NCBI RefSeq assembly: GCF_042453785.1
Contig: NC_091664.1
Location: forward strand, 7,403,001 to 7,467,000
From: Malus domestica
Lineage: Eukaryota > Streptophyta > Magnoliopsida > Rosales > Rosaceae
DNA: 64,000 nucleotides
Reading direction: 5' to 3'
The notes under the pieces are model-generated. The model did no database searches. It was not told where the DNA came from and saw nothing but the letters and a program-made list of their open reading frames with translations. A program made the translations under genes and the position numbers. This document shows positions 1 to 10,716 of this stretch, in pieces (positions within the stretch are counted from its first letter, which is position 1; every line of letters begins with the position of its first letter).

Positions 1-822
1 ATCAGAAAAGATACTTACCATACACCTCTGAAATGTGGCAGGGGCGTTGCACAGTCCAAACGGCATCCTCCGGTATGCAAATGTGCCAAATGGACATGTG
101 AAAGTCATATTTTCTTGATCCTCCGGAGCAACTGCAATTTGATTATACCCAGAATAGCCATCAAGAAAACAATAATGAGAATGACCAGTTAGCCTTTCTA
201 ACATTTGATCAATGAATGGGAGTGGAAAGTGATCCTTGCGTGTGGTACTATTTATCTTTTGATAGTCTGTACAGACTCTCCAACTATTTTGCACACGTAT
301 AGGCATTAGCTCATTAGCTTCATACTTAACAACTGTGACTCCAGATCATTTAGGGACTACTTGAATAGGGCTTACCCACTTGCTATCTGAAATAGGATAT
401 ATGATGCCAACATCAAGAAGTTTGATAACCTCTTTTTTAATGACTTCCATCATGAGTGGGTTTAAACGGCGTTGAGCTTCCCTTGTTGGTTTTGCACCTT
501 CCTCCAACAGAATCCTGTGCATGCATGTAGCTGGATTTATACCTTTGATATCTGCAATGCTCCATGCTATGGCAGTCTTGTGATCCTTCAGTACCCGGAT
601 CAGTTTTTCCCCCTCTTCTGTTAAAAGTTGTGACGATATGATGACCGGTAATGTTTCATCCTCTCCCAAAAATGCATACTTCAAATGTTCAGGAATTGGT
701 TTAAGCTCCAATTTGGGTGCCTGAATCACAGAAGAAAGAGTTTTTTCGTTAGAAGTAGGAAGAGAAATAAAATAGGAAGAACACTTACCAGGAATTGGTG
801 AAAGAGACTCAAGAGAGGCCAC
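1..822 (-). pseudogene. Reverse transcriptase N-terminal part of Athila-like Ty3 element
   Basis: Codes for the connector and first fingers of a Ty3 reverse transcriptase: 'IKGINPATCMHRILLEEGAK' precedes the RT, then a segment ending SKWVSPIQVVPK. A TGA stop (346-348) interrupts at a normally lysine/serine-rich position. Beyond it, toward the left edge, the same frame continues with YQKIN- and LDGYSGYNQI-type blocks and the MPFGLCNAPATFQ block. The catalytic YxDD block lies outside the window. The element is broken and cannot encode active RT from this copy. Confidence 0.85.
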
Positions 823-936
823 TATTTAGATTAATTCTTCTTCAATGTGCTCTGAATAATTAAAATTTCCATGTGTAATGCTATGCACTAATTCCTTCTC
901 TAAATTATCTTGTCCCACACCTTCATTAAAACAATC

Positions 937-2118
937 CTACACAAAATAGTCAAACACATCAATAGACAAACAAGATTCTAATTCACTAGGATACCTCATA
1001 GCATCGAAGATTCTGAACTTGACGCTTTCCCCCTCAATTTCCATGGTTAAGGTACCATCGTAGACATCAATCTTCGTCCATGCTGTTCTAAGGAATGATC
1101 TTCCCAATATAAGAGGAAGTGCAGTAGGCATAGGATCATGTTTCATCTCAAGAACAAAAAAGTCAGCGGGAAAAATGAGCTCATTCACTTGCACAAGTAC
1201 ATCCTCCAATAGGCCTTTGGGATATCTATTTAAACGATCTGCCAACTGGATTACTACCTTTGTTTCCTTCAAGTCTCCAAGGTTCAATGACTCATACACT
1301 GAATATGGCATCAGATTGATGGATGCCCCCAAATCACACAATGCTCTCCTAAACTCTTTGCCTCCAATTACACATGGAATGGTAAAGCTACCGGCATCTT
1401 TCAACTTCGGTGGCAGCTTTCTCTGCAAAACAGCTGATACTTCCTCGCCTAATGCCATAGTTTCTTGATCATGGAATCTCCTCTTGTTTGTACAAAGCTC
1501 TTTAAGGAACTTTGCATACTTGGGCACTTGTTTTATGGCATCTAAAAGAGGTAAGTTCACTTGGACTTTCCGGAAAGTATCCAAGATTTCCTTATCAGTT
1601 TGCTCTTTCTTAGACTTCATAAACCTACGAGGAAAAGGAATAGGGACACATGAGTTAAATGAATTTTGAACTTCTTTACTTACCTTATCAGAATCTTTTT
1701 TGTTCAATTCTGTATCTTTAGGAGACGTTTCAGCTTTTGTTGAAGCCTCATCTTGCTCAAAAACTTCTTTTCCACTCCTTAAAGTCACAACATTCATCTG
1801 CTCCGCATTTGGATTCACCACGGTTTGGCTAGGCAACCTTCCTGGTTGGTGTTGTTGCCCCATCAAATTTGCTAACTGACTCATTTGGCGCTCAAGGTTT
1901 TCAATTGCTTTGTCTGTTTTCTGTTGATGAGATTGAGTAGAGTTAGCTAAAGAAGAAATTAAATCCTCAAGAGACTTACTTGGAGCTTCTTGTTGTTGAG
2001 GCTGAAATGGTGCCTGCGGTCTTGCTTGAAAGAAGCCAGGCGGACGATTATAGTTGTTGGGAACAGATTGTTGTCCATGTCTTGATTGTTCCACTTTAAG
2101 TGTGGATGATCGCGCCAT
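937..2118 (-). pseudogene. Gag C-terminus and protease of Athila-like Ty3 element
   Basis: This frame carries the glutamine/proline-rich gag tail, then an acid linker, then a retropepsin-like aspartic protease. The active-site motif is LCDLGASINLMP, the plant Ty3 D-L-G-A-S version of D-S/T-G, followed by ILGRSFLRTA, the usual conserved flap/second block. It overlaps the upstream gag frame in a different register because of a frameshift near 2070. It ends at an in-frame TAG (937-939), so read-through to reverse transcriptase is blocked. It is part of a decayed polyprotein, not a host gene. Confidence 0.85.
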
Positions 2119-3188
2119 CCTGTATTATAGTTGTTGGAATAGGGATCATACTTTTGCCTTTGTTGCCCTTGAAATCCTCCTAATGCATTAGCTTGCTCAA
2201 GACCACCTTGATCCATCGATGAAGGGCACATGTCTGTGGCATGTCCCATCATTGAACATACACCACACACCTGTTTTGGAGCCACAATAACCTGTTGCAC
2301 AAGATTAGTCAAGTTAGCTAATTGTAATTCAATACTAGAATTAGCACTTACCTCATTCACTTTCTTAAAAGGTAGCTCATCTCTCCCTCCAAATTGTCGT
2401 GTATTGCCAGCAATGTTCTTTAATAATGCCTTAGCATTAGTAGGCGTCTTGTCCATGAATGCTCCGCCACTTGCTGCATCAAGCATTACACGATCAGTAC
2501 CATACAATCCCTCATAAAAGTATTGTATTAGTAAATGCTCTGAAATTTGATGATTAGGACAAGATGCAACCAAATGTGTGAACCGCTCATAGTAATCTCC
2601 AAAGGGCTCTCCATGTTGTTGTCGGATTGCACATATGTCCTTCCTTATGCTTGCAGCTTTTGTGGCTGGAAAATATTGCTCCAAAAATGCGTGCTTCACC
2701 TGGTTCCATGTGTTCATTGATCCCGGAGGTAAATTGTAAAGCCACTCCTTTGCCTTGGCTTCTAATGTAAATGGGAATGCCCTCAACTTGACTTGCTCTT
2801 CATCCACATTTGCTGGTCTCATTCCTGAGCATACCACGTGAAACTCCATGAGATGCTTGTTGGCATCCTCTGTTGAGAAGCCATGGAACTTAGGCAAGTA
2901 GTGAATCATGCCGGACTTAAGCTCAAATCCTCCTCCTGCATTTGGATATGTGAGGCACAATGGTTGTTGATCCGTATTTGGCATTGCCAACTCCCTCAAT
3001 GTAAAGTTATCAGCCATGCCTTCTTGTGGTTCCTCCTCCTCTTCCGAACTTAAATGTGGTGGGGAAGATGGTGGTAAAGACACCGATGCACACTTTTGCT
3101 TGATTTTTCTCTGAAGCTTTCGAAATGTTCGTTCAATCTCTGGATCGTAGGAAGCTAGATCAATGCTCTTAAACTTTCGAGTATGCAT
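1959..3188 (-). pseudogene. gag of Athila-like Ty3 element
   Basis: 409-codon frame for the capsid/nucleocapsid part of the Ty3 polyprotein. The middle is a retrotransposon gag domain (helical, W- and F-rich). A CCHC zinc knuckle C-x2-C-x4-H-x4-C is visible (CGVCSMMGHATDMC). The N-terminus starts 'MHTRKFKSIDLASYDPEI', about 95 bp downstream of the PBS, which is the expected leader distance. The frame shifts around position 2070: the first frame runs on into unrelated residues while the glutamine-rich linker and protease continue in another frame. Gag itself looks complete, so particles could in principle be assembled by a helper element, but there is no evidence of that here. Confidence 0.85.
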
Positions 3189-3280
3189 GTACTACAAAGA
3201 GGACCTGAAATAAAAACAAAAACACTAATTGGACAAGAAAAGAAAACAATAGAAAAATAAGTAATTTAGAAATAACAATC

Positions 3281-3299
3281 CCCGGCGACACGGCGCCAA
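3281..3299 (-). other. Primer binding site, tRNA-Asp-like
   Basis: On the plus strand the sequence CCCCGGCGACACGGCGCCA closely matches the 3' end of plant tRNA-Asp (CCCCGGCAACGGCGCCA) with a small internal insertion. It sits immediately inside the LTR edge, which marks the minus-strand direction of the element. A mutated PBS fits a decayed copy. Confidence 0.7.
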
Positions 3300-3303
3300 A
3301 ATT

Positions 3304-5030
3304 TGGTAGGAATTATAACGCACCACAAAGTAGCACACAAATATCCTATTAATTTTCCTTATTAACACTAAAATTTGTCAATTGTAGCATATGAAAATAA
3401 GGGTCTTTCCCGCAGAAGATTGTTTTATCCAAATACTTAAAATGTCACAAAAACAGGGTGGCTGTCTCCACTGACCAGCCACCGAACAATAATTATTAAA
3501 CTAACGTACACTTATCCAAATGCAACGAAAGTTTATACACAAAAACTAGACATACCAACCTATGCTCACACAAAATTTTGGGATTTTTGGAGTTGATTAG
3601 CTATTTAAATTAAATCGGACAAAACAGGACCTCAACAAGTTTTAAATAATACCAATAGATTTTAATTCACAAGTTAAGAAAACGAGTTAGGGGAAATGCT
3701 ATCCACCACCAAATAATCATGCAAACATGTTATGTTTCATTCAAATTCCTTTTATTTCCGGATGAAGATGCTCAAGTTGGCTCAATGTTAGAACACAACC
3801 TCTTACTCTTTCTTACGTAGTATGTTAAGAGAATGGCGTTTTCAACTTAACTTAGTCCCTAACATGCAATCTAGAATGGCGTGTTCATAGACTTAACAAG
3901 TAGAAATCATTAAGAATAAAAAGAGTTTGAGTCATCACAAGGCATCGTAAGTACCGGCGTTGTCTTACTTATCCTAGAAATCGGTTCACATGTTAACCAC
4001 AATTAACAAGTGCTACTCTAGAACATATGTAGGCCCTCATTCAACAAGGGCAGGTAAACATATATTCATAGCATTAAAATCCTAGATATGCTCACTATGT
4101 ATGCATCCATAGAAACACATAAAGAATTTATCAATGACATAAGTAGTGAAACAATTTTCATCCTTTCATAAAAGTCATTCAAACAAAATATCACAACAAA
4201 CTTACAATCATATTCGGGACTTCAAAACAGCCCCTAAATACTAAATATTAGTTACACATTATTCTCAAATTAAACCAAAAGTAAAACATGGGTTTGAGAA
4301 GATAAAACCAAGAAATATAGAGTGAAGCCTCTGCTCTCTGCCGTGTTTTTTTTCTGCACAGTTTTCTGTGCTTCTCTGTGCTCTGCTGCCAGCCGTCAGT
4401 CTCTCCTTGCGCACCCTGCGCCTGCTGTCCTCTCTTCTCTGCGTCTGCTGCGTGTCTGCTTGTTTCTGCTTCTGTGCCGTGTGCTTCTTGCGCACTGGCT
4501 CTTTCCTCCTCTCCTTTTCGCCTCGCCCCTCTGTCCCCGTGTCTATATCCTTTTCTGCTCCTGTCCTCCCTCTTTTATTTTCTGTTACTCTTTCCTATCT
4601 CTCTTCTTTCCCCCCGCGTCAGTCCTCCACTTCTTTTTTTTATTTCATTTCTTTATTCTTCCCTTTAGTCTTTCTTTATTCTTTTCTGTTTTTCATCCCG
4701 TCAGTCTCCCACTATTTTATTTTCTTTTCTTATTTTATTTCTTTTTTTTATTATTTTCTTTTCTTTCTTTTTCTCCACCAGTCCGTGTCTCTCCCTGCTC
4801 TCATTCTTTTATTCTGTCAATGTCTCCCTCACTCACTTTGTTTTCGGCTCAGTGTTTCCTTTCCGTCCCATTTATTTTCTGTTGCTCTTATTTTTTCTTG
4901 AAATTGATCCTAAAACAAATTTGACTGCACATTAACACAAGGTAAGGTAAAATGCCACAATTTTAACACAAAAACATCACAAAGACTTTAGAAATGGATG
5001 GTATAAATGCATGAAATATATGATTGATCA
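3304..5030 (-). repeat. 5' LTR of the Athila-like element (approximate outer edge)
   Basis: Adjoins the PBS and carries no coding capacity. The stretch 3560-4310 matches, in opposite orientation, the LTR fragment at 10060-10716, which identifies it as LTR/leader. The inner edge is near 3304. The outer edge is inferred near 5030, where the minus strand starts TGATCAATCATATA; this edge is a guess. The block 4322-4924 is an almost pure pyrimidine tract on the plus strand and gives spurious long open frames that should not be annotated. Confidence 0.55.
4322..4924. repeat. Pyrimidine-rich low-complexity tract inside the LTR
   Basis: About 600 bp of T/C-rich plus strand (purine-rich on minus) with many TTTC, TCTC and TTTT runs. 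It has overlapping open frames in several registers, explained by composition (few purines means few stops). The predicted peptides are phenylalanine/serine/leucine strings with no domain. I treat it as LTR U3 sequence that expanded by slippage. Confidence 0.7.
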
Positions 5031-5407
5031 CCCGCCAAGTTGAATCATTGGTGGCTGAAGTGATGAGTCTCAAACAGGAGATTAGAGGGCTCAAGCATGA
5101 GAATAAACAGTTGCACCGGCTCGCTCATGACTATGCTTCAAACATGAAGAGGAAGCTTGACCAGATGAAGAAATCTGATGGTCAGATTTTACATGATCAT
5201 CAGATGTTTGTAGGTTTGTTCCAAAGGCATTTATTGCCTTCGTCTTCTGGGGCTGTACCGCGTAATGAAGCTCCAAATGATCAACCTCCGATGCCTCCTT
5301 CTTCTAGGGTGCTGTCCAATACTAAGGCTCCGAATGATCCCCCTCCGGTGCCTTCTCTTTCTGGGGCTCTGCCGACTGCTGAGACTTCTCCTAAGCAACC
5401 TTTGTGA
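5024..5407 (+). CDS. Repeat-derived coiled-coil ORF, unknown function
   Basis: A 127-codon frame. Residues 5-50 are charged and heptad-like (LVAEVMSLKQEIRGLKHENK), predicting a coiled coil. The C-terminal half holds a proline/serine-rich segment with an internal repeat: APNDQPPMPPSSRVLSNT followed by APNDPPPVPSLSGALPTA. Similar sequence is, as far as I recall, common in Rosaceae repeats, so it is most likely the tail of a transposable-element protein. It abuts the Ty3 LTR on the left and has no upstream exon in this window, so the true start is unknown. No function is assigned. Confidence 0.4.
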   Translation: MITRQVESLVAEVMSLKQEIRGLKHENKQLHRLAHDYASNMKRKLDQMKKSDGQILHDHQMFVGLFQRHLLPSSSGAVPRNEAPNDQPPMPPSSRVLSNTKAPNDPPPVPSLSGALPTAETSPKQPL

Positions 5408-5664
5408 AGGCTCCTTCTTGTTTGTTTATTTTGACTCATGTATATGTACATATTTGTAACTTCTTAGAGATATCAATAAATAAGCTTTGTTTCATTTCAA
5501 CGTATTGTGTTAAATACACCAAAGCCTTCTTCACTAAGTTCTTTGAATTTTTCTTTTGTTGAAGCTTGTATGTTGAAGCTTTGTGAGTGGAGCATGTAGG
5601 TTGAGGTAGTGTTCCCTTAATTTCTCGAGTGGGGAAAACTTCTCGATTGGAGACTTGAAAAATC
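5408..5664. repeat. Repeat 3' flank between the coiled-coil ORF and the RTE element
   Basis: Non-coding, T-rich. It contains an AATAAA-type signal (AATAAATAAG near 5477) suitable as a 3' end for the preceding ORF. It runs directly into the RTE 3' end at about 5665, where the usual microsatellite tail is missing. Confidence 0.4.
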
Positions 5665-8600
5665 CAAGTCACTGAGTCGGGTCGGCTATATGAATCTTAG
5701 AACGCCATTGTGCTCGATCATGTGTCATGTCCTCCGTTAGATCCAAGTACTCTAAGTCTTTTCTTAGAGTCTCTTCCAAAGTTTTCCTAGGTCTTCCTCT
5801 ACCCCTTCGGCCCTGAACCTCTGTCCCGTAGTCGTATCTTCTAACCGGAGTGTCAGTAGGCCTTCTTTGCACATGTCCAAACCACCGTAACCGATTTTCT
5901 CTCAGTTTTCCTTCAATTTCGGCTACTCCTACTTTATCTCGGATATCCTCATTCCTAATCTTATCCTTTCTCGTGTGCCCACACATCCAACGAAGCATCC
6001 TCATCTCCGCTACACCCATTTTGTGTACGTGTTGGTGCTTCACCGCCCAACATTCTGTGCCATACAGCATCACCAGCCTTATTGCCGTCCTATAAAATTT
6101 TCCCTTAAGCTTCAGTGGCATACGACGATCACACAACACACCGGATGCACTCTTCCACTTCATCCATCCAGCTTGTATTCTATGGTTGAGATCTCCATCT
6201 AATTCTCCGTTCTTTTGCAAGATAGATCCTAGGTAGCGAAAACGGTCTTTCTTTGTTATTTCCTGATCTCCGATCCTCACCCCTAACTCATTTTGGCCTC
6301 CATTTGCACTGAACTTGCACTCCATATATTCTGTCTTTGATCGGCTTAGGCGAAGACCTTTAGATTCCAACACTTCTCTCCAAAGGTTAAGCTTCGCATT
6401 TACCCCTTCTTGAGTTTCATCTATCAACACTATATCGTCTGCGAAAAGTAAACACCAAGGAATATCATCTTGAATATGTCCTGTTAACTCATCCATTACC
6501 AACGCAAAAAGGTAAGGACTTAAGGATGAGCCTTGATGTAATCCTACAGTTATGGGGAAGCTTTCGGTTTGTCCTTCATGAGTTCTTACGGCAGTCTTTG
6601 CTCCTTCATACATATCCTTTATAGCTTGGATATATGCTACTCGTACTCCTTTCTTCTCTAAAATCCTCCAAAGAATGTCTCTTGGGACCCTATCATACGC
6701 TTTTTCCAAATCTATAAAGACCATGTGTAAATCCTTTTTCCCATCTCTATATCTTTCCATCAATCTTCGTAAGAGATAGATTGCCTCCATGGTTGAGCGC
6801 CCTGGCATGAACCCGAATTGGTTGTCCGAAACCCGTGTCTCTTGCCTCAATCTATGCTCAATGACTCTCTCCCAGAGCTTCATTATATGACTCATTAGCT
6901 TAATACCCCTATAGTTCATGCAATTTTGTACGTCGCCCTTATTCTTGTAAATAGGCACCAAGGTGCTCTTTCGCCACTCGTTTGGCATCTTCTTCGTTTT
7001 CAAAATCCTATTGAAAAGGTCAGTGAGCCATGCTATACCTGTCTCTCCCAAGGCTTTCCACACTTCAATCGGTATATCGTCTGGGCCCACTGCTTTTCTA
7101 TGCTTCATCTTCTTCAAGGCTACAACCACTTCTTCCTTCCTGATTCGACGATAAAAGGAGTAGTTTCTACACTCTTTTGAGTTACTCAACTCCCCTAAAG
7201 GAGTACTCCTTTCATGTCCTTCGTTGAAAAGATTATGAAAATAACCTCTCCATCTGTCTTTGACCGCGTTCTCTGTAGCAAGAACCTTTCCATCCTCATC
7301 CTTGATGCACCTCACTTGGTTTAGGTCCCTTGTCTTCTTTTCCCTTGCTCTAGCTAGTTTATAGATATCCAACTCTCCTTCTTTGGTATCTAGTCGCTTA
7401 TACATATCATCATAAGCCGCTAACTTAGCTTCTCTCACAGCTTTCTTCGCCTCTTGCTTCGCTCTTCTATACCTTTCACCATTTTCATCGGTCCTATCCT
7501 TGTATAAGGCTTTACAACATTCCTTCTTAGCCTTCACCTTTGTTTGTACCTCCTCATTCCACCACCAAGATTCCTTTTGGTGTGGAGCAAAGCCCTTGGA
7601 CTCTCCTAATACCTCTTTTGCTACTTTTCGGATACAGCTAGCCATGGAATCCCACATTTGGCTAGCTTCCCCCTCTCTATCCCACACACACTGGGTGCTT
7701 ACTTGCTCTTTGAAAATGACTTGTTTTTCTCCTTTTAGATTCCACCATCTAGTCTTTGGGCACTTCCAAGTCTTGTTCTTTTTTCTCACTCTTTTGATAT
7801 GTACATCCATCACCAACAAGCGATGTTGATTAGCCAAGCTCTCCCCCGATATAACTTTGCAATCCTTACAAGTTATATGATCCCCTTTCCTCATTAGAAG
7901 AAAATCTATTTGTGTTTTTGACGACCCACTCTTGTAGGTGATCACATGTTCTTCTCTCTTCTTAAAGAAGGTGTTGGCTAAGAAGAGATCATATGCCATT
8001 GCAAAATCCAAGATAGCTTCCCCATCCTCATTTCTCTCCCCAAAACCATGGCCACCATGAAAACCTCCATAGTTGCCTGTCTCCCTACCCACGTGTCCAT
8101 TTAAATCTCCTCCTATAAATAATTTCTCCGTCTGAGCAATTCCTTGCACCAAGTCTCCAAGGTCTTCCCAAAATTTCTCCTTCGAACTCGTATCCAACCC
8201 TACTTGAGGTGCGTACACACTAATCACATTGATGAGTTCTTGTCCTATTACAATCTTGATTGCCATGATTCTATTTCCTACCCTCTTGACATCTACAACA
8301 TCTTGTGTCAAGGTCTTGTCCACAATGATGCCAACACCGTTTCTCGTTCTATTTGTGCCCGAATACCAAAGCTTAAACCCTGAGTTTTCTAGATCCTTTG
8401 CCTTAAGACCAACCCACTTAGTTTCTTGTAGGCACATAATATTTATCCTTCTCCTCACCATAACTTCCACTACTTCCATAGATTTTCCCGTTAAGGTTCC
8501 TATATTCCACGTTCCTAAACGCATTCTACTCTCTTGAACTCTACCCTTCTGTCCTAGCTTCTTCACCATCCCCCGTCTAATAGGATCAAAGTACTTCTTT

Positions 8601-8935
8601 TGTGTGTCCTGTGTAAAGTTGATAGGAGCATATGCTCCCAAACAACTTTGAGTGGAGTCGTTCGAAAAGAAGTTTCTATGGCCCCCTTGCTCATTTAACA
8701 CTGCATCCGAGTGCCGATGGAGATACAGCGACCCTTGCTCACTTATCATTGTGCTCGGGCCACACAGCACGCCACTTACGGGTGACGTCCTAGCTTTAAC
8801 GCGATTTCGTTCTGGATTCATTGTCATAAGGATTCGACGTAACTATGGAATGCCGGCTGTCGACTACCTGACGTCCTCCCCCTCCTCCTTTATCCGGGCT
8901 TGGGACCGGCAATGCAAGATAAACTTACATAGGCG
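5665..8935 (-). mobile_element. RTE-clade LINE (non-LTR retrotransposon), full coding length
   Basis: A single long frame with APE endonuclease followed by reverse transcriptase identifies an RTE-clade LINE. The 3' end (5665-5690) reads GCCGACCCGACTCAGTGACTTGG on the minus strand, like the plant RTE end, but lacks the short-repeat tail I expect for the family. Upstream of the ORF (8828-8935) a GC-rich segment (GGTCCCAAGCCCGGATAAAG on minus) looks like the 5' UTR. The element interrupts a copia-related repeat whose second copy lies at 20456. No target duplication was found. Confidence 0.85.
5669..8827 (-). CDS. RTE ORF2-type protein: AP-endonuclease plus reverse transcriptase, intact frame
   Basis: 1052 codons without a stop. 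Endonuclease: WNIGT (106-110), QETKW (134-138), RNGVGIIV (162-169), SVYAPQ (203-208), GGDLNGHVG (239-247), QIDFLLM (306-312) and a final QHRLL (334-338) where the catalytic His sits. Linker 345-560 is basic and helical. Reverse transcriptase: IYKNKGD (626-632), FMPGRST (673-679), FIDLEKAYD (704-712), [10 protein letters not shown] (762-771) and the catalytic FADD (795-798). The C-terminal part (about 850-1052) is the conserved RTE thumb/tail. The first 100 residues are poorly conserved in type, so translation could begin nearer residue 102 (MRLGTWN, genomic 8524). The enzyme would nick target DNA and prime reverse transcription there. All expected catalytic blocks are visible, so this copy may be coding-competent. 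Confidence 0.9.
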   Translation of the reverse strand: MTMNPERNRVKARTSPVSGVLCGPSTMISEQGSLYLHRHSDAVLNEQGGHRNFFSNDSTQSCLGAYAPINFTQDTQKKYFDPIRRGMVKKLGQKGRVQESRMRLGTWNIGTLTGKSMEVVEVMVRRRINIMCLQETKWVGLKAKDLENSGFKLWYSGTNRTRNGVGIIVDKTLTQDVVDVKRVGNRIMAIKIVIGQELINVISVYAPQVGLDTSSKEKFWEDLGDLVQGIAQTEKLFIGGDLNGHVGRETGNYGGFHGGHGFGERNEDGEAILDFAMAYDLFLANTFFKKREEHVITYKSGSSKTQIDFLLMRKGDHITCKDCKVISGESLANQHRLLVMDVHIKRVRKKNKTWKCPKTRWWNLKGEKQVIFKEQVSTQCVWDREGEASQMWDSMASCIRKVAKEVLGESKGFAPHQKESWWWNEEVQTKVKAKKECCKALYKDRTDENGERYRRAKQEAKKAVREAKLAAYDDMYKRLDTKEGELDIYKLARAREKKTRDLNQVRCIKDEDGKVLATENAVKDRWRGYFHNLFNEGHERSTPLGELSNSKECRNYSFYRRIRKEEVVVALKKMKHRKAVGPDDIPIEVWKALGETGIAWLTDLFNRILKTKKMPNEWRKSTLVPIYKNKGDVQNCMNYRGIKLMSHIMKLWERVIEHRLRQETRVSDNQFGFMPGRSTMEAIYLLRRLMERYRDGKKDLHMVFIDLEKAYDRVPRDILWRILEKKGVRVAYIQAIKDMYEGAKTAVRTHEGQTESFPITVGLHQGSSLSPYLFALVMDELTGHIQDDIPWCLLFADDIVLIDETQEGVNAKLNLWREVLESKGLRLSRSKTEYMECKFSANGGQNELGVRIGDQEITKKDRFRYLGSILQKNGELDGDLNHRIQAGWMKWKSASGVLCDRRMPLKLKGKFYRTAIRLVMLYGTECWAVKHQHVHKMGVAEMRMLRWMCGHTRKDKIRNEDIRDKVGVAEIEGKLRENRLRWFGHVQRRPTDTPVRRYDYGTEVQGRRGRGRPRKTLEETLRKDLEYLDLTEDMTHDRAQWRSKIHIADPTQ

Positions 8936-9261
8936 GAATTCCATACATTATAAAAATATCTAACAAGCTAACAGACTCTTTAATGTACTTAAAGATCATT
9001 GTATTCATTGAGTAATTAATGGAAAATAGGTAAGATTGGTTTCAGACCTGCTATCTATTGGAAATGTGTCTTAAAGGTCAATCATGAGATGATATTCTAA
9101 GGAGTAAACACAAAAATCCTGTGACAAATGATAAGAGAACACATGTACAAAGTAAATGTATTGTATTAATGAGTTTAGTGTTACAATCTCTGTTAAAAAG
9201 TTTCCTCTGATTCGATCTCCAAAGTGTAAGGTGTGTAGTGTTGTTGAGTCAAGGGTCACGA
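8936..9261 (+). repeat. Copia-related repeat fragment (copy A)
   Basis: Positions 8937-9106 align over about 170 bp with 20456-20635 (shared text such as TCTAACAAGCTAACAG, AAGATCATTGTATTCATT, CAATCATGAGATGAT). The second copy leads into copia remnants, so this is probably an LTR or leader fragment of the same family. The RTE element sits at its left edge. Confidence 0.55.
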
Positions 9262-9271
9262 TGATGATAAG

Positions 9272-9314
<43 letters not shown>

Positions 9315-10716
9315 CATCAAATTCACTTGCCTTTTCTTAGTTAGTTCCTTATATTTTTGAGCTATTTACTTTGCTTTTGTGTTTTGTAGGATTTGTCAAG
9401 CAAAGAAAAGAAAAATAGCACAAATGGGATTTTAAGTAACAAATTCGTCAAAACTGCCTGTGCAGATCAGCTGACTTTGGAAGCAAGTTGCGAACAACTC
9501 AGAATGAATTAGAGAATGAGCCTTATATGCTTGGAAAGCTACGGATATCTATTTTCCGGACTGTTTCACGGATTGTTAATATCATTTTTCTAGAAGAAGT
9601 TATGGCCGTTTTAACACTAAAAGGTTCGTAAGAGGCTGAGCAGTTTGTAACTGCAAAGAAAGCAATAAACCCAATAAATCTAACAGCCAAAACTGATGCA
9701 GCCAAGAACAAGCCAGCTGACACCTATTCAAATATCAGAGGAAATGGAATTAAAGATGAGGATTAAATGGGAGTAATTGGCATAAAGGCTACCCAAAGAG
9801 TTACAATTGTTTTACCATTTTCTCTCACTTATTGTCATCACTAAATTGCTATTAGTGGGGAAAGTTATGGAGAAGAAGATGATGCAGCAAGAATTGGTTA
9901 CAAGGAATGTTGGGAGAGGGAATAAGGGAGAGTTTTACAGAAATAATTTTGAAAAAGGAAATAAAAATTAAAAATAAAAAAGAAGGTTGCAGGTTGTAGC
10001 GAAAAGGAAGAAAAAAGGTAAGGCAGCAGTGTTGAGGAAGTAATAGAGAAGGAATGAGGAAATCTTGGCATTCTCTTCTTTCGGTTTTATCTTCTCAAAC
10101 TTATGTCCTTCATTTGGTTTAATTTGAGAATTATGATTAACTAAATTTTTAGTAGTTAGGGGTTGTTTTGAAGCCCCGAATATGATTGCAAGTTTGTTAT
10201 GACATTTCGTTGAATTGCTTTTATGAATGGATAAAAATTGGTTCACTACTTATGTCAGTGATGAATTCTTTATGTGTTTTCTACGGATGCATGTCGAATG
10301 AGGACCTACATATGTTCTAGAGTTGTACTTGTTAATTGCGATTAACATGTGAACCAATTTCTAGGATAAGTAAGACAACGCTAGTACTTACGATGCCTTG
10401 TGATGACTCAAACTGTTTTCATTATTAATGATTTCTACTTGTTAAATCTATGAACACGCCATTCTAGATTGCATGCTAGGGACTACGTAAGAAAGAATAA
10501 TAGGTTGAGTTCTAACATTAAGCCAACTTGAGCATCTTTATCCGGAAGTAAAAAGAATTTGAATGAAACATAACATGTTTGTATGATTATTTGGTGGTGG
10601 ATAGCAATTCCCCTAACTCATTTTTCTTAATTTGTGAACTACATAAAATATGTTTCTGTCATGTTTTTGTTCAATTTAATTTAAATAGAAAATCAACACC
10701 AAAAATCCCAAAAATT
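9262..10716 (+). repeat. Athila-like LTR fragment, plus orientation
   Basis: Starts TGATGATAAGCTC followed by a (TA)19 microsatellite (9275-9312). Positions 10060-10716 match the reverse complement of 3560-4310 in the first LTR, including a shared block around ATGCATTTCTACT and the C-rich stop. It lacks the last ~250 bp of the LTR and any PBS or internal region. It ends abruptly where copia RT begins (10717), implying a deletion or recombination junction. Most likely a truncated solo LTR. Confidence 0.6.
9275..9312. repeat. (TA)n microsatellite, 19 units
   Basis: Perfect AT dinucleotide array near the start of the LTR fragment; a likely polymorphic site. Confidence 0.95.

Larger units (their letters stand above)
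1..3303 (-). mobile_element. Ty3-type (Athila-like) retrotransposon, gag-protease-RT portion, decayed
   Basis: Minus-strand internal region of a Ty3 LTR retrotransposon, cut by the left window edge. Reading leftward come the primer binding site (3281-3299), gag (3188 to about 2070), protease region (about 2070-940) and the start of reverse transcriptase (below 820). The PBS resembles the 3' end of plant tRNA-Asp with a small insertion, as in Athila-type elements. Lesions seen: a frameshift near 2070, in-frame stops TAG at 937-939, TAA at 826-828 and TGA at 346-348. It therefore cannot make a full polyprotein. The clade call rests on gag style, the D-L-G-A-S protease motif and the PBS; Tat/Ogre is the alternative. 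Confidence 0.85.

Noticed and set aside
4322..4924. Three overlapping 96-200 codon plus-strand frames
   Set aside because: The segment is pyrimidine-rich inside an LTR; peptides are F/S/L/C strings and all frames stay open. Compositional, not coding.
5850..8963. Plus-strand short frames across the RTE region
   Set aside because: Antisense shadows of the 1052-codon RTE frame.
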